A stretch of DNA of 64,000 bases from Pythium myriotylum. Taxonomy: Eukaryota; Oomycota; Peronosporomycetes; Pythiales; Pythiaceae. Below are positions 37,266 to 47,377 of the stretch, in pieces. The number at the start of each line of letters is the position of its first letter. Position 1 is the stretch's first letter. Both the position numbers and the translations under genes were made by a program. The stretch is taken from contig JALJCQ010000015.1 of assembly GCA_023091665.1 (NCBI GenBank), positions 1,178,001 to 1,242,000 of the forward strand, in the 5' to 3' direction. The notes beneath the pieces are model-generated. The model was not told the DNA's origin. It searched no databases and saw only the letters and a list, made by a program, of their open reading frames with translations.

Positions 37266-38013
37266 TGTTGTTCTTGTTGTAGTGGGTTGTTTAGGGGATG
37301 CGATGGAAATTGCAAAGTGAGATCGGTGTGGGTTTGCAATCCTGTTCGGGACGGCAACCTAGAGAGAATTCAGTGCTGTGTACCAAGCCAGCCAGACGCA
37401 GAAGACACAGACTCTATGGTAGAGGGAGAGTGGCGTGTGGGGCATCTGCGTCGCATCGTCACCCGTGCTGCATCCGATGGACACATGTGCGCTCAACCTG
37501 TGTCGTTGAGTCAATCTCGGATCTCCAGTCTCAGAGATTCCATAAAGAGTGCTCAGTTTCAGGATTTCTATAGAAGTGGGTGGGCCACGCTAATCATTCC
37601 AGGGCTTTAAGGTAATAAATGTACCTTGTATTGGTGAATTTTGGATAATTTCTCCAGCCTCTGTCTCGTGTGGGATGTTTGAGTCTGTGATGATTGAAAC
37701 GTGAGTGTAGCCCTTTTGAATCCATGTTGGGCCTCTACGACAGAGCAGATGCGGCATAGTGCCAGTTCGATTCGACGACGACACTGGTTCATTCAGGTGG
37801 TGTAAATTTCACCTGGAACCGAAGTCATGCTTCAACTTGTATCCACGGGGCCTTTAGATGCCATCTCTGGGCAACATCTAACACTACATCTACTTGAGAG
37901 CCCCCAAGCACGTGAGATCCGTCAAACTGCGTCGGTTGTATTACAAGATGAAAATCATCACTAGTCTATAAATTCATCTATAGAAAAGTCCGAAGGGGAA
38001 CGACAGCTCACGC
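37266..38013. other. intergenic
   Basis: Promoter side of the Ala-rich secreted gene (initiator at 37306-37321) and 3' flank of EFL. Otherwise empty to my eye. Confidence 0.45.
37306..37321 (-). promoter_or_regulatory. oomycete initiator-like element of the Ala-rich gene
   Basis: The minus strand reads CTCACTTTGCAATTTC, nearly identical to the oomycete initiator (one C for T after CTCA), 41-56 bases upstream of the ATG. Confidence 0.65.
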
Positions 38014-39378
38014 TTAGTCCTTGTACTCGACGCCAACGACCTTGCCCAACATCTTGAGACGGTTGGAGTCCATGACGGCAATACGGGCAAGACCCTGGCA
38101 GTTCTCGAACGTGTCGAGGTAGAGGAGAGCCGTCGGCTCGAAGACGACCTCAGCCTGCTCGAACTGCTGGAGCTCATCCGGGTTCTCGACCTTGACGTTA
38201 CCAGTCTTCTTCGACATCTTCCACTTGATGTCAGTCATGCGGCAGGCCACACGAGCGGTACGCGAGAAGATGACCGGGCAGTAGCCACGCTTGAGGACAC
38301 CAGGGTGCTCCTGGACGAAGACCATGGCCGTGAAGCTCTTGACCGGCTTGAGGATGCCCTCCTTCTCGAGGTAGATGACATCACCGACCTCAACCTTCTC
38401 GTCCTTGCCGATACCCTTGATCGACATGCCGACGTTCTCACCCGGGCCGGCGGCGGCGAGCTGCTTGTGGTGCTGCTCAATCTGGAACATCTTCTTGCCG
38501 CGGAGACCCGACGGAGCGAAACCGACGATGTCACCAGGGCGGACCGTACCCTGCTCGACACGGCCACAGATGATCTGTCCAACACCCTTGATGTTGTAGA
38601 TGTTCGAGACCGGGAGACGGAGCGGGCCCTCCGGGTTACGCTTCGGCGGCTGGATGAGCTTGTCAAGAGCATCGAGGATGGTGAAGCCCTCAACGACCGT
38701 GGTGGGGTTGAGGTTGGCCTTCCAGCCCTTGTACCACGGGCACTTGTCCGACTTCTCGACGAGGTTGTCGCCGTTGAAGCCCGAGTACGGGATGACCGGC
38801 ACCTTCTTCGGCTTGAAGCCGATGGCGGTGACCATCTTGATGAACTCGTCCTTGATCTCGTTGTAACGAGCCTCCGACCAGTCGCACGAGTCCATCTTGT
38901 TGATGCCGACGATGATCTGCTCAATGCCGAGCAAGAAGAGGAGACGGGCGTGCTGGCGCGTCTGGCCCTCATCGACACCGAGCTTGGCATCAGCCTTGGC
39001 GATGGCAGCCTCGAAACCACCCTTCTCGGCCGGCACGAGGATGAGACCGGCATCAGCCGAGCCCGAGCCAGTGATCATGTTCTTGATGTAGTCCTTGTGG
39101 CCAGGAGCATCGACGATCGTGTAGTGGTAGTTGGTAGTGAAGAACTCCTTGGTGTTGCACTGGATGGTCACACCACGCTCACGCTCCTCCTTACACGTGT
39201 CCATGTAGTAGGCGAAGGCGAACGACGACTTGCCCTTGGCATCGGCCTCAGCCTGGAGCTTGGCCATCTCACGCTCGCCGATACCGCCGAGCTTGAAGAT
39301 GAGGTGGCCCGTGGTGGTCGACTTGCCGGCATCGACGTGGCCGCACACAACGAGGGACAAATGCTGCTTCTCAGACAT
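38014..39378 (-). CDS. EFL: elongation factor-like GTPase EFL
   Basis: A 454-residue translational GTPase related to EF-1 alpha. Motifs: G1 GHVDAGKS, the switch region ERERGVTI, G3 DAPGH, G4 NKMD, and domains 2-3 with [12 protein letters not shown] and [15 protein letters not shown]. Features that differ from canonical EF-1 alpha point to the EFL paralogue: [34 protein letters not shown], an insertion-bearing [19 protein letters not shown] segment, and the [19 protein letters not shown] start of the G4 region. EFL delivers aminoacyl-tRNA to the ribosome and replaces or accompanies EF-1 alpha in a patchy set of eukaryotes, including Pythium. Codon use is strongly biased to C/G-ending codons, as expected for a very highly expressed gene. 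No intron. A strong initiator lies 20-35 bases upstream. Confidence 0.87.
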   Translation of the reverse strand: MSEKQHLSLVVCGHVDAGKSTTTGHLIFKLGGIGEREMAKLQAEADAKGKSSFAFAYYMDTCKEERERGVTIQCNTKEFFTTNYHYTIVDAPGHKDYIKNMITGSGSADAGLILVPAEKGGFEAAIAKADAKLGVDEGQTRQHARLLFLLGIEQIIVGINKMDSCDWSEARYNEIKDEFIKMVTAIGFKPKKVPVIPYSGFNGDNLVEKSDKCPWYKGWKANLNPTTVVEGFTILDALDKLIQPPKRNPEGPLRLPVSNIYNIKGVGQIICGRVEQGTVRPGDIVGFAPSGLRGKKMFQIEQHHKQLAAAGPGENVGMSIKGIGKDEKVEVGDVIYLEKEGILKPVKSFTAMVFVQEHPGVLKRGYCPVIFSRTARVACRMTDIKWKMSKKTGNVKVENPDELQQFEQAEVVFEPTALLYLDTFENCQGLARIAVMDSNRLKMLGKVVGVEYKD

Positions 39379-39397
39379 CTTGAACTTGATCTGCTTC

Positions 39398-39413
39398 GAA
39401 ATTCAAAGTGAGC
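39398..39413 (-). promoter_or_regulatory. oomycete initiator element of EFL
   Basis: The minus strand reads GCTCACTTTGAATTTC, which matches GCTCATTYBNNNWTTY at all but one base. It fixes a very short leader for the EFL mRNA. Confidence 0.7.
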
Positions 39414-40451
39414 TTTCCACGCCGAGCGCCGCCGCGCAGCTCCTGTCAACACGCTCCAATCAATTTCTGTGGCCGGCAAGAAGAGAAGGTCCTTGACCAC
39501 CAGTTCAGAGCCGAGCACTGCGATTGGCCGAAAACACAGAGGACCCAGAGGACGAGGGGAGGACGAGGACTCAGACGAGTGGAGCGGACCCGAACCCTAG
39601 TTACGCCCGAAACATGGGTTAAAAACAAGGGATCAGACTCAGAGTTTTGGTGCAACGATGTCAACTCTACACCTGCCCTAACCACATATGTGTGCACAGT
39701 ATGCATTCGTAAAAGTCCGATATGATATACATGTACTCAACTCGTTCGCAGCATGTCGCTGGAGTTCAGAAGTGCACGAGTTCTTGCGCAACATGTATTC
39801 GGGAGGGAATCCACCCTATATTTGAGTGAATCGAGTCTTCTGAGAGATCCGTCATGCAGTCTTCATGGTATGTTCAGAAATGATCAATGGATTCTTTGTG
39901 ATTCGCGCCAGATCGCGCAGGGATGATGTGAGAAAATCAGCGGGTGATTACATCGTCACAAGAACCGATTCGCCTCCATCACCAACTCCACCTTGAGTTG
40001 AGTTGATGTGGGCGAGAAACGGAACTTCTGGATGGTGAAGATGGCCGTGTGCTGTTCTAAGAATCCGGTGGGCATCGGTCCTCATTCGTGTACCGATATT
40101 CATATTCACAGGGCGCCCTGAATATGTTTCTCAACGAAACATCCTCACTCGAACCCTTCAACATTAGTTCTGGGGGGTCTTTCTCGGGACTGGCCGAACT
40201 GGATTCTAAGATGTGCTTCGAAGTGTTGGTGCTAGATACTCGCTCTCTCTTTCAAGTTACTACATCACCCATTTTCCACATGCAAGCGCCGCTCGTCTAT
40301 CTGATGCCTTGTCACGCGCATCAACTGCGGTCAACAGTTCATGTTCATTGTGCAACTTCTCACAGAAGCAAACAGTCTCCTCGGTTACGCCACTCTCCCA
40401 GCTTGATCTACAAACTCCTGAAACCTTTCAAGCGAGGCAAATAGCGGCTCC
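39414..40451. other. intergenic, divergent
   Basis: EFL upstream region and 5' flank of the first Cys/His-basic gene. A plus-strand frame at 40088-40444 is open but lacks protein character. No RNA gene or repeat was noticed. Confidence 0.45.
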
Positions 40452-40931
40452 ATGAGTTTCGATACCACCAACAGCGGCTCGGATCATGCACACTCTCCAA
40501 GAGACAATCAAACGCCGCCGGGTTCGGATGAGCTCAGGTGTCGTTACTCCAACAAGAAATGCATGAATCCGCGAGCACAGAAACGCACTGGCGGGCTCCA
40601 CACTTTTTGCGAGGAACACCGAGAGAATGCCAATCGCAACCAGCGAAAGCTCGATCTCAAGAAGCGAGTCGAGAAGCGCCAACAAGAGGCCATACAATCC
40701 TATTACGAGACTCTCGAAGCAGTGCAGAGGTTAGAAAACCAAGCTCACCAACACGGGGGCTCCGAGATGCCCAACGCGGCGTATGCACCCGCGCAGGGGG
40801 ACGCTTTTGTTGAGCCTTGCGCTAGGCCAGCCGAGCTTTTGAAGGAAGACGTGGACGTACTTGTCCACCTTTTTGGGCCGGGAGAGATGGCGGATTCGAG
40901 GTTTGATGATGATGGCAGTCTCCTTCTTTGA
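40452..40931 (+). CDS. Cys/His-basic protein, copy 1 of 3 (putative DNA- or RNA-binding)
   Basis: A 159-residue intronless protein. Residues about 30-57 form the family core C-x6-C-x15-C-x2-H: CRYSNKKC, MNPRAQKRTGGLHTFC, EEH. A strongly basic helix follows (RENANRNQRKLDLKKRVEKR). The three Cys and one His could hold one zinc ion, and the basic extension suggests nucleic-acid binding; the layout recalls the plant WRC motif but the spacing differs. After a flexible stretch comes a short C-terminal motif, LLKEDVDVLVHLF, also present in copy 2. No other domain is visible. Family function is unknown to me; a regulatory role is an inference from the basic extension and from gene clustering. Confidence 0.75.
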   Translation: MSFDTTNSGSDHAHSPRDNQTPPGSDELRCRYSNKKCMNPRAQKRTGGLHTFCEEHRENANRNQRKLDLKKRVEKRQQEAIQSYYETLEAVQRLENQAHQHGGSEMPNAAYAPAQGDAFVEPCARPAELLKEDVDVLVHLFGPGEMADSRFDDDGSLLL

Positions 40932-42082
40932 AGGCGCCAGCATTGTATTTATCGCGTTGATGCCACCGAAGTTGAATTCGGTATAAACCATTTGTTGGGC
41001 GGCAAGTGCACAAAATAGGCAACCGCTTGGCAGATGGTGAACTGCATTTTGAACCATATCCGATGAGTGGAGTCGAGGTTGTCTGTAACAAAACAGACAA
41101 CTAAATGATATCGAGTCTGCATAATGTTGCAAATATAATAGCAGCAATCAAGACTTCCTCACGTCACTCCATCTGGACGTGCACAACACCGCGTATGCCC
41201 ATCTGGGTGGCGTAGATGTCAGCGCCTTGGGATTGTACCCCATCACGAATGCGCAGGTTGGGTGTGCGAGCAAGTCATCCAATCGTACAAAAGTGTAGCC
41301 GAATGATGTGAAAATGCACAAACCCAAGCAAGTGCATTCTGGAATTTGACGATCGTGACGTGAGAGAAGGTTCCACTGTTTCACGCTCGCCGTGGCGACG
41401 TTCGTGTTCACTCGCTTTCAACTCACAACTGCGGTGAGGCGATCCACGCTCGTTCTTTGATTTGGGTGGGCCTCTGAGACAGTCCCAATTTCGCTGGAGA
41501 GACCTAGAAGGTGGTTGAGCTGGTGCACAGCAACTTTAAACAACGGGCTTTCGTCATCTTTCTCCACAGGTAGTATTTACATTCACCACCTTCGCGTTGA
41601 CAGGATGTCAGGACGGAGTAGGTGACGGGTGCAGATGGGTTTGTGGAATCCTCACCGACCCAGGGATCTGCGTCATTGTCGTAACGACGACAACATGAGA
41701 TCCGTGATCGGGTCGAACAAATCCTCGGAACCTGGTTCGTTGACGTTGACAGGAGATGCGTCGCGCCCCGAGTGTGGATATTTCGTCGGAACGCTTCGAT
41801 AATCCACGGATTTCAGGATATATTCAACCCAGTCTCAACGACCCTCGTCGCCAAGATTCCTGGCCAGTGGCTCGTCGATGCAGTGTTACTCGCATCATCA
41901 AGCCCTGTCTCTGCTTGCAGGCCGTTCAAGAGCGAGGAGGCGCGTGGCACACTCATAGTGGTCTCCACTATAGGGAGAAGTTCACGCCGCGGTGGCGTGC
42001 GCGTGGGGGTCTGGATCTCGGTTCCGAAAAAGTGCCGCGGCAGGCAGTTGGCGATTTCCGCGGTGCGCACCAGAGGCACACG
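40932..42082. other. intergenic
   Basis: Between Cys/His-basic copies 1 and 2. The frame of copy 2 is open back to an ATG at 41756, but the extra 109 residues show no conservation with copies 1 and 3 and are taken as leader. Nothing else is recognised. Confidence 0.4.
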
Positions 42083-42640
42083 ATGGACTCCGCAGCGCTG
42101 CAGCCTCTCCCGTCGTCCAAGCCGAAGCGAGCCGGGCGGCGTCGGTCCAAGGTCCGGGAGATGATCGCGCAGTACCAGCACGACGAAGCGCTCTGTCGGT
42201 ACAAGAACAAGCTCTGCATGAACCCGCGCGCGCGCAAGCGCAAGGGCGGACTCCATACGTTCTGCGAGATGCATCGCGAGGCCGCCAACCGCAACCAGCG
42301 CCGTCTCGACTTGCGGAAGCGGATGCTCAAGCGACAGCTCGAATCCGAGATGCTCCAGAACCTCAACGGCATCAACGCCACGAGCCCTCGGTCGGAGAAT
42401 TGCAGCTCGCCGCAATCCCCGGCGTCTGAGTTCGAAGACGAGATGACCTCACCCGGCCGCGATAGCGGAGACCGAATGCTCGTGCCGGAGCCGTCGAGCG
42501 CCCCCGTTGCACTCAAAGACGAAGATATTTATGCGCTGCGATGGCTCTTCGCTGTTGATGAGATAGTCAAGCAGCATCGTGCTGCTGACATTGAGATGAC
42601 GACCGCAGTTCCCGTCGAGACAGGCGCGCAGTGGACATGA
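42083..42640 (+). CDS. Cys/His-basic protein, copy 2 of 3
   Basis: A 185-residue protein (MDSAALQPLPSSKPKRAGRR at the start). A basic N-terminus precedes the same core, C-x6-C-x15-C-x2-H: CRYKNKLC, MNPRARKRKGGLHTFC, EMH. The basic helix is REAANRNQRRLDLRKRMLKR. A Ser/Pro-rich linker leads to the C-terminal motif ALKDEDIYALRWLF, which parallels LLKEDVDVLVHLF in copy 1. The spacing between ligands is identical in all three copies, as expected if they bind a metal. An upstream in-frame ATG at 41756 would lengthen the protein by 109 residues; I prefer 42083 because copy 1 also has a short N-terminus. Confidence 0.75.
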   Translation: MDSAALQPLPSSKPKRAGRRRSKVREMIAQYQHDEALCRYKNKLCMNPRARKRKGGLHTFCEMHREAANRNQRRLDLRKRMLKRQLESEMLQNLNGINATSPRSENCSSPQSPASEFEDEMTSPGRDSGDRMLVPEPSSAPVALKDEDIYALRWLFAVDEIVKQHRAADIEMTTAVPVETGAQWT

Positions 42641-43042
42641 CAACAAATTAGAACTAGAGCGATACCATAGATCGATCTCGAATATCATAACCAATAGAGT
42701 CCATCGCCCACGACTTTAGTAGCTACTGTATGTATGTACCTCAGTCCGCGTCGGCGAGGACGCGACTCCGCGACTCCCCTCTCCGCTTGCTAACTGTAAT
42801 TCTGGATCGTTTCGTGCATTGCAATTGAGTGCTGATCGTGCAAGTGCGGGAGCATCCCCATGCCACTGTGCTGTCCACAGTTGTCGTGGCGGGAGCCGCG
42901 TCAGGCTGATCGCGGTCGTGTTGACGCATGGCGTCAATCGAGCCCCGCCCGCCTCTTCACCGAACCTTCTCTCTCTCTCGCAGCGTCACGGATCGAACTC
43001 ACTCTCCCCTCGACTCACATCCGACAACTCTTCCTAGGTACG
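42641..43042. other. intergenic
   Basis: 3' flank of Cys/His-basic copy 2; no feature recognised. Confidence 0.45.
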
Positions 43043-43240
43043 ATGGGTGCAGCGCTGTTCAGTCGGAAGCCTTCGAAAAATCACGTATCAGTGAGTCGCT
43101 TCTGACCGAACGCAAGAGCTCGAGCGAGCGACTCGCGAAGCGGACTTGCTCGGCGGCAGGAACGCGCTGCCTGCATGGTCAACTCGGAGGATTACACAAC
43201 CGATCGGTCTGCCATCATCTCGGGGCCTGTGACTGACTGA
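43043..43240 (+). CDS. candidate micro-protein, two exons
   Basis: An ATG at 43043 opens MGAALFSRKPSKNHVS, directly followed by a good donor (GTGAGT). Splicing 43091-43159 (69 bases, ending GGCGGCAG) continues in phase with ERAACMVNSEDYTTDRSAII and stops at 43240, giving 42 residues. The start has Gly2 and a following basic patch, which could allow N-myristoylation plus membrane binding, although position 6 (Phe) is poor for the transferase. No relative is recognised. The case rests only on the start, the splice signals and the short basic N-terminus, so it may be wrong. Confidence 0.3.
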
Positions 43241-43804
43241 GAAGGGATCCAGAGATATCACTCTGAGAACCCAGCTGGCTGTCTTGCTCTCCTGAATCAG
43301 TGGATAAGCGGCCCAAACGCGAACTAAAACTGGCCGGATCGCACTTCTATAATGATTTAGGGTGCTCTTAAGCGATTCATCGTCGCGTTGTGGCCTAACC
43401 GCCTTTGGTCAGAGAAGAAAAGAAATCAGGTAGCGATGGACCGTCTCTCCCCACAACTCTCGTTTATCGTCGATCATGGAACCTGACATCTGATAGTATC
43501 CTCTTTAATTCATTCCGTTATGAGCTGAGCAAACTATGTATTATCACAGGTTACCTCTATATTGTCTCATAAAGAGAGGTGATTCGCCTTCGATATCCTA
43601 CTTTCGCAGGTTGTTGCCTCAGCGAGATCAGTTGTAGAATCACATGGTGGTGGGATGTGCCTGCGCAGAGAAAGGGCGGAGAGGTCAGCCCACTGGATGG
43701 CCGTCGACCGGCCCTCGGAGGAATCCATCCCCACTCGGCGTTCTCCCTCCTCCGCGTGTTCACATATCACCGAGGCGACCTTCCCGCTCATGAGGATCCG
43801 CACG
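43241..43804. other. intergenic
   Basis: 5' flank of Cys/His-basic copy 3. The frame of copy 3 is open back to 43655, with in-frame ATGs at 43655 and 43790. Confidence 0.4.
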
Positions 43805-44478
43805 ATGGAGCACTTGTTGAGTGGCGCGGCCGCTGTCGAAGGCAAGGGATGCGACGAGAACGCGCAGCCCGAGAACCGCGAGACCCCGGACGACTCGGCC
43901 GCTGGAACGCCCCTCCAGCCACTCCCCAAGCTCCCACCGATCAGCTCGCTGACCCACGTGCGGGGCGTCCCTCCCTCGCTCCAGGTAGCGCCATCTGCGC
44001 CGCCGGCCCGCCAACCAGGCGGATCCATCCCGTCTCCGGATGAGGGCATGTGTCGGTACCGGAACAAGCTCTGTCTCCATCCGAGGGCGCTCAAACGCAA
44101 TGGCGAGCTGCACAATCTCTGCGAGAAGCACCGCGCCAAGGCCAACCAGAACCAACGGAAACTCGAGTCCAAACGCCGCGTGCAGAAGCGACAGAATCGA
44201 CAGGCAGTCGCCGCTCCGCCCCGAACCTACCAGCTTACGCCGTCGGGGGCGACCGTCGTGGGTGGCGTGGGCATGCATCCGTTTGCTCAGCCGCCCTTAC
44301 GTAGTGCTGCTCCGTTGCCGAGCTTGGCGCAGCTGCAACGGCTCGCGCCGCCTCCTTCGGGGCCGCCATACCCGTACTACGATGGTAAGTCCAATCCAAC
44401 CCTAATCAGATGTGCCAATCTTTGGCTGACTGCTGAAATCACTTCGACACAGGCAACTTTCCCCCCCACTCGCAGTGA
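43805..44478 (+). CDS. Cys/His-basic protein, copy 3 of 3
   Basis: Two exons, 43805-44384 and 44453-44478, join over a 68-base GTAAGT...CGACACAG intron; the protein has 201 residues and ends GNFPPHSQ. An acidic/Pro-rich N-terminus of about 80 residues precedes the core C-x6-C-x15-C-x2-H: CRYRNKLC, LHPRALKRNGELHNLC, EKH. The basic helix is RAKANQNQRKLESKRRVQKR. The rest is Pro/Ala/Ser-rich, and the C-terminal motif of copies 1 and 2 is missing. Without splicing the frame would run on through the next gene as a false 966-codon fusion. The ATG at 43805 was chosen; 43790 would add five residues. Confidence 0.75.
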
Positions 44479-44755
44479 CAAGATGGACTACCCAAGTGCG
44501 AACAGTGTAACCAATAGTGGATCTCCGGCGAAGCTAGACATCCGTCAATATAAAACGGATATTTACCAAATTCTCCGAATTCCAGTCTCGTCGATACATG
44601 CGGATCTTTGCAGCTATGATCTAACTTTAGCAAGCACCAGAACCTTCGACACTCTCCACGTCCTCGCACTCCAATCATCCACACATTCCACCGTCCAGTT
44701 CTCTTCAGCCGTTGGAGGCAACACGGCCGGCCAGCGTCGCCACTGCACGGCTGCA

Positions 44756-46555
44756 ATGACGAGGACTCGAGCCTATTTACTACTCCTCGTGCTGTTTGGA
44801 CCGGTTTCTAACGTCCACGCGACGTCTTCACACTTTGGCTATACCGCGACAATCGAGAGCACTGATTCACCACTTATTCACCTTGCCTCCTACAATATTG
44901 GTCCTGGGGGCACTTTCGAGATCGCGCTCGATGTGACGCTGACAATAGAGATTCCTGATGCTGATCATGGACGGAATATGCTCCATCTCCTCGTTTGTGA
45001 CACCAATGCCTACTTCTCCTTCACGCACCTACCAACGACAGGTCCAAGTGCGCCGGTGTCGACCAGCGTTCCTGGGTTCTGTGCAATGGGGAACCAGACG
45101 CTTTACAACTTGTGCCAGTCGTACCCTCTAGCGGATCAATCTAAAGACAAGTTTGTTTATCGATCTCAAGGAACCTACTCTGGGGAATGGCCACAAGACA
45201 GAACTTCGACGACAATAAGCAATGACAGAGGGAGCGATGGTAAGCTTCATTTCTTCATTGATGCATGCGAGACTGTGGGCGGTGCCGAGGGTGTTCTACG
45301 CAGCTGTCTTCACCAAGAAGATAGTCTTGCTCCAGGAAGTACGGACTGCTTCTCATGTCCAAAGTTCGTTGCGTCAGATTCTCTCTCGCTGGTGCTACCA
45401 AGAGACAAAACGACCTGCACTATCCCGGTTTTGATTCGTCCATCCATGCACATTCAAGTCAACATGAACTTGTGCAACAAAGAAGGCTCGTGCTTGTCGT
45501 CCGATGCCCAATTTCTGACGACTTTCTACCTTGGACTGACAATAACGTGGGCAGTCACGTGGTTAGTGTGGATTGTGCACATACGAGCGTCAAGAGAGGC
45601 AGTCGTCATTCTGCAGACGAGAATGAAGCTCGTCCCTGCTGCCTTGTGTTTGTACGCTGGCCTGACCTGCACAATGCTCTACACGGACGAGCTTCTTGTG
45701 GGCACTGCGCGCAAGCTCGTGACCAATGCAGCGCTCTTGAGCCAGGTGTTTGCATTAGCAGTGCCTGCAGAAGTCGTCATCCTCATAGCGAAAGGGTGGA
45801 AGATTACACGCGTGCAGCTTGAACCACGCGAGCACCAGTATATTCGCTTCGTGACAGTCGCATGGGCAATCTCGTACACCGTGCTGAAGAACAGCGTTGT
45901 CAAGCACCTGACGGTTTTCCTCGTTTGGGGTGTCTCATGGAGCTCTGTGGTGTTCATGATCTGGTACAATTCAGCCTTCAACCTCAACATGCTGCTGTAT
46001 CAGATTGCAATGGTTCGGCAGATGCAACTTGATCCAACTCGCACTCCTGTGTACACCAAGTACATGCTTTTTCGGCGATTTCGCGGTCTATTGGGTATTT
46101 ACATGTTCATCTCGTGTGTTATCGCGGTGCTTGGACTGGTTAGTGACTCGACAAATGATCAGTGGCGATGGACGGCGTCAGCAGCGGATGAATCGCTGAG
46201 CTTTCTTTTGTACGTTGGGGTCGGATACAACTTCAGATGCCGCCGCTTCAGCAATCTAATCCAGGCACCGGCATCCACTACCGGATCAGCTGAGGTCGCC
46301 AGGGACAACTCGAATGAGATTGGCCCAACACCTGCCCAAGCTTCTTCGGCTTCAGTCGCTCCATCCGCAGCGCCACCACGCCTGGCAGATATCCCTCGCC
46401 CAAAGAGCTCTATGGTGCTCGTAATGAATCCAGATCCACACGACCAGTCGCTTGGAACGTCTTACGTTCCTGTGAATCCGAAGGCTCCGAAGGGAATATT
46501 GAAGGAAGGAAGCGGCACACTTGCAAACGGAAGCCCAAAGAAGGAAACAACGTAG
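44756..46555 (+). CDS. seven-transmembrane receptor-like protein (GOST / Lung-7TM type)
   Basis: A 599-residue protein. The signal peptide (MTRTRAYLLLLVLFGPVSNV, then HA) precedes an ectodomain of about 230 residues with several cysteines and N-glycosylation sites. Seven helices run from about 265 to 500: FYLGLTITWAVTWLVWIV, LVPAALCLYAGLTC, AALLSQVFALAVPAEVVILI, FVTVAWAISYTVLKNSV and others. The cytosolic tail of about 90 residues is Pro/Ser-rich. The IAKGWKITR loop after helix 3 and the large luminal domain are typical of the GOST superfamily (GPR107/108, GPR180/TMEM145, lung 7TM receptors). These act in the Golgi and secretory pathway or at the cell surface, usually with unknown ligands. 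The subfamily is uncertain. The frame is shared by chance with the preceding Cys/His-basic gene. Confidence 0.78.
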   Translation: MTRTRAYLLLLVLFGPVSNVHATSSHFGYTATIESTDSPLIHLASYNIGPGGTFEIALDVTLTIEIPDADHGRNMLHLLVCDTNAYFSFTHLPTTGPSAPVSTSVPGFCAMGNQTLYNLCQSYPLADQSKDKFVYRSQGTYSGEWPQDRTSTTISNDRGSDGKLHFFIDACETVGGAEGVLRSCLHQEDSLAPGSTDCFSCPKFVASDSLSLVLPRDKTTCTIPVLIRPSMHIQVNMNLCNKEGSCLSSDAQFLTTFYLGLTITWAVTWLVWIVHIRASREAVVILQTRMKLVPAALCLYAGLTCTMLYTDELLVGTARKLVTNAALLSQVFALAVPAEVVILIAKGWKITRVQLEPREHQYIRFVTVAWAISYTVLKNSVVKHLTVFLVWGVSWSSVVFMIWYNSAFNLNMLLYQIAMVRQMQLDPTRTPVYTKYMLFRRFRGLLGIYMFISCVIAVLGLVSDSTNDQWRWTASAADESLSFLLYVGVGYNFRCRRFSNLIQAPASTTGSAEVARDNSNEIGPTPAQASSASVAPSAAPPRLADIPRPKSSMVLVMNPDPHDQSLGTSYVPVNPKAPKGILKEGSGTLANGSPKKETT

Positions 46556-46780
46556 GCATGCTCGCTTGCGTTGCGGGTGAGACCTTGAGAGAGAAACAAA
46601 TTTTGCTGAGAAGGCACTGTAGGAGACTTAGTCGTCAACGGATATGAATGAACACGTCTCAGATCGTTGCAGAACTCCTAAAGCCTCGTGCCTGCCGTTT
46701 GAGGAGCGAGCCACGTAGAGTATACCTCCTCATTTAAGCGACGATAAAACATTGACCATGCTTAGAGGCAACCCTCATCG

Positions 46781-47328
46781 ATGGGGACACGGGAAAAGAT
46801 CCCATATCTTGAGCCTACGCCACTTGGTGCTTCGAACGATGGTCTCGCTGAGAGACTAGAGCGGTACATGCTTACGCGACATCGAATTCAAGCAAATGAA
46901 ACTGTAGCTGAATATCGTCTGTGTCGGTTTATAAAATTCGCGATGACCACAGGGTTCGTGAGGCGTCAGAATGGAGCTCTGGTGGTTTGTACTCGACTAG
47001 GGGCATCCAAAAAGACCTGTAGCCTACCACCAGATCTTGCCTGTGTGGCAAGTATCAAAATCTTGCCGCCAGATTCTTCGCTGCAGTGGATCGCCTCCTT
47101 ATCACGAAAGAAACGACCGAGTGAGAAGGCGCCTGGATTGTCAACTCGGAAACCCAACTCAGAGTCCTACGCATGTCGATACTGGAGATCGTCCACAGGA
47201 GTACAAAGCATGTCCTGAGGACAGAGATCAGTCTGGAGGGCACGCAGCTCATCGTGAGCAACGCGATTTCGTCATTGTTGTCCGACGTTAGGAACTGCAC
47301 TCTTGCGTTTGTAACAGGTCGCGATTAA
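46781..47328 (+). CDS. candidate small protein, three exons
   Basis: Exons 46781-46957, 47023-47120 and 47163-47328 join in phase to 146 residues. The 65-base first intron is GTGAGG...CCTGTAG and the 42-base second is GTGAGA...CTCAG. The spliced protein has helical segments of coding character: GLAERLERYMLTRHRIQ, AARFFAAVDRLLITKETE and MSILEIVHRSTKHVLRTEI. It ends LLSDVRNCTLAFVTGRD and stops 49 bases before the next bZIP gene. Exon 3 has GC-ending codons like real genes nearby. I do not recognise the family. The last exon is the most convincing part; the exact splices are uncertain, and the second intron is unusually short. Confidence 0.4.
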
Positions 47329-47377
47329 AAGCTGATCCCGGGATGACCGACTCGCCCGCCCAGCCTCGCCTCACGAC

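Noticed and set aside
38305..39411. 368-codon open frame antisense to EFL
   Set aside because: A mirror frame created by the strong codon bias of EFL; it is Leu/Asp/Val-rich and has no domain.
43655..46555. A single 966-codon open frame
   Set aside because: It is a chance in-frame fusion of a Cys/His-basic gene and a seven-helix protein. A GTAAGT...ACACAG intron at 44385-44452 ends the first protein at 44478, and a signal peptide restarts at 44756.
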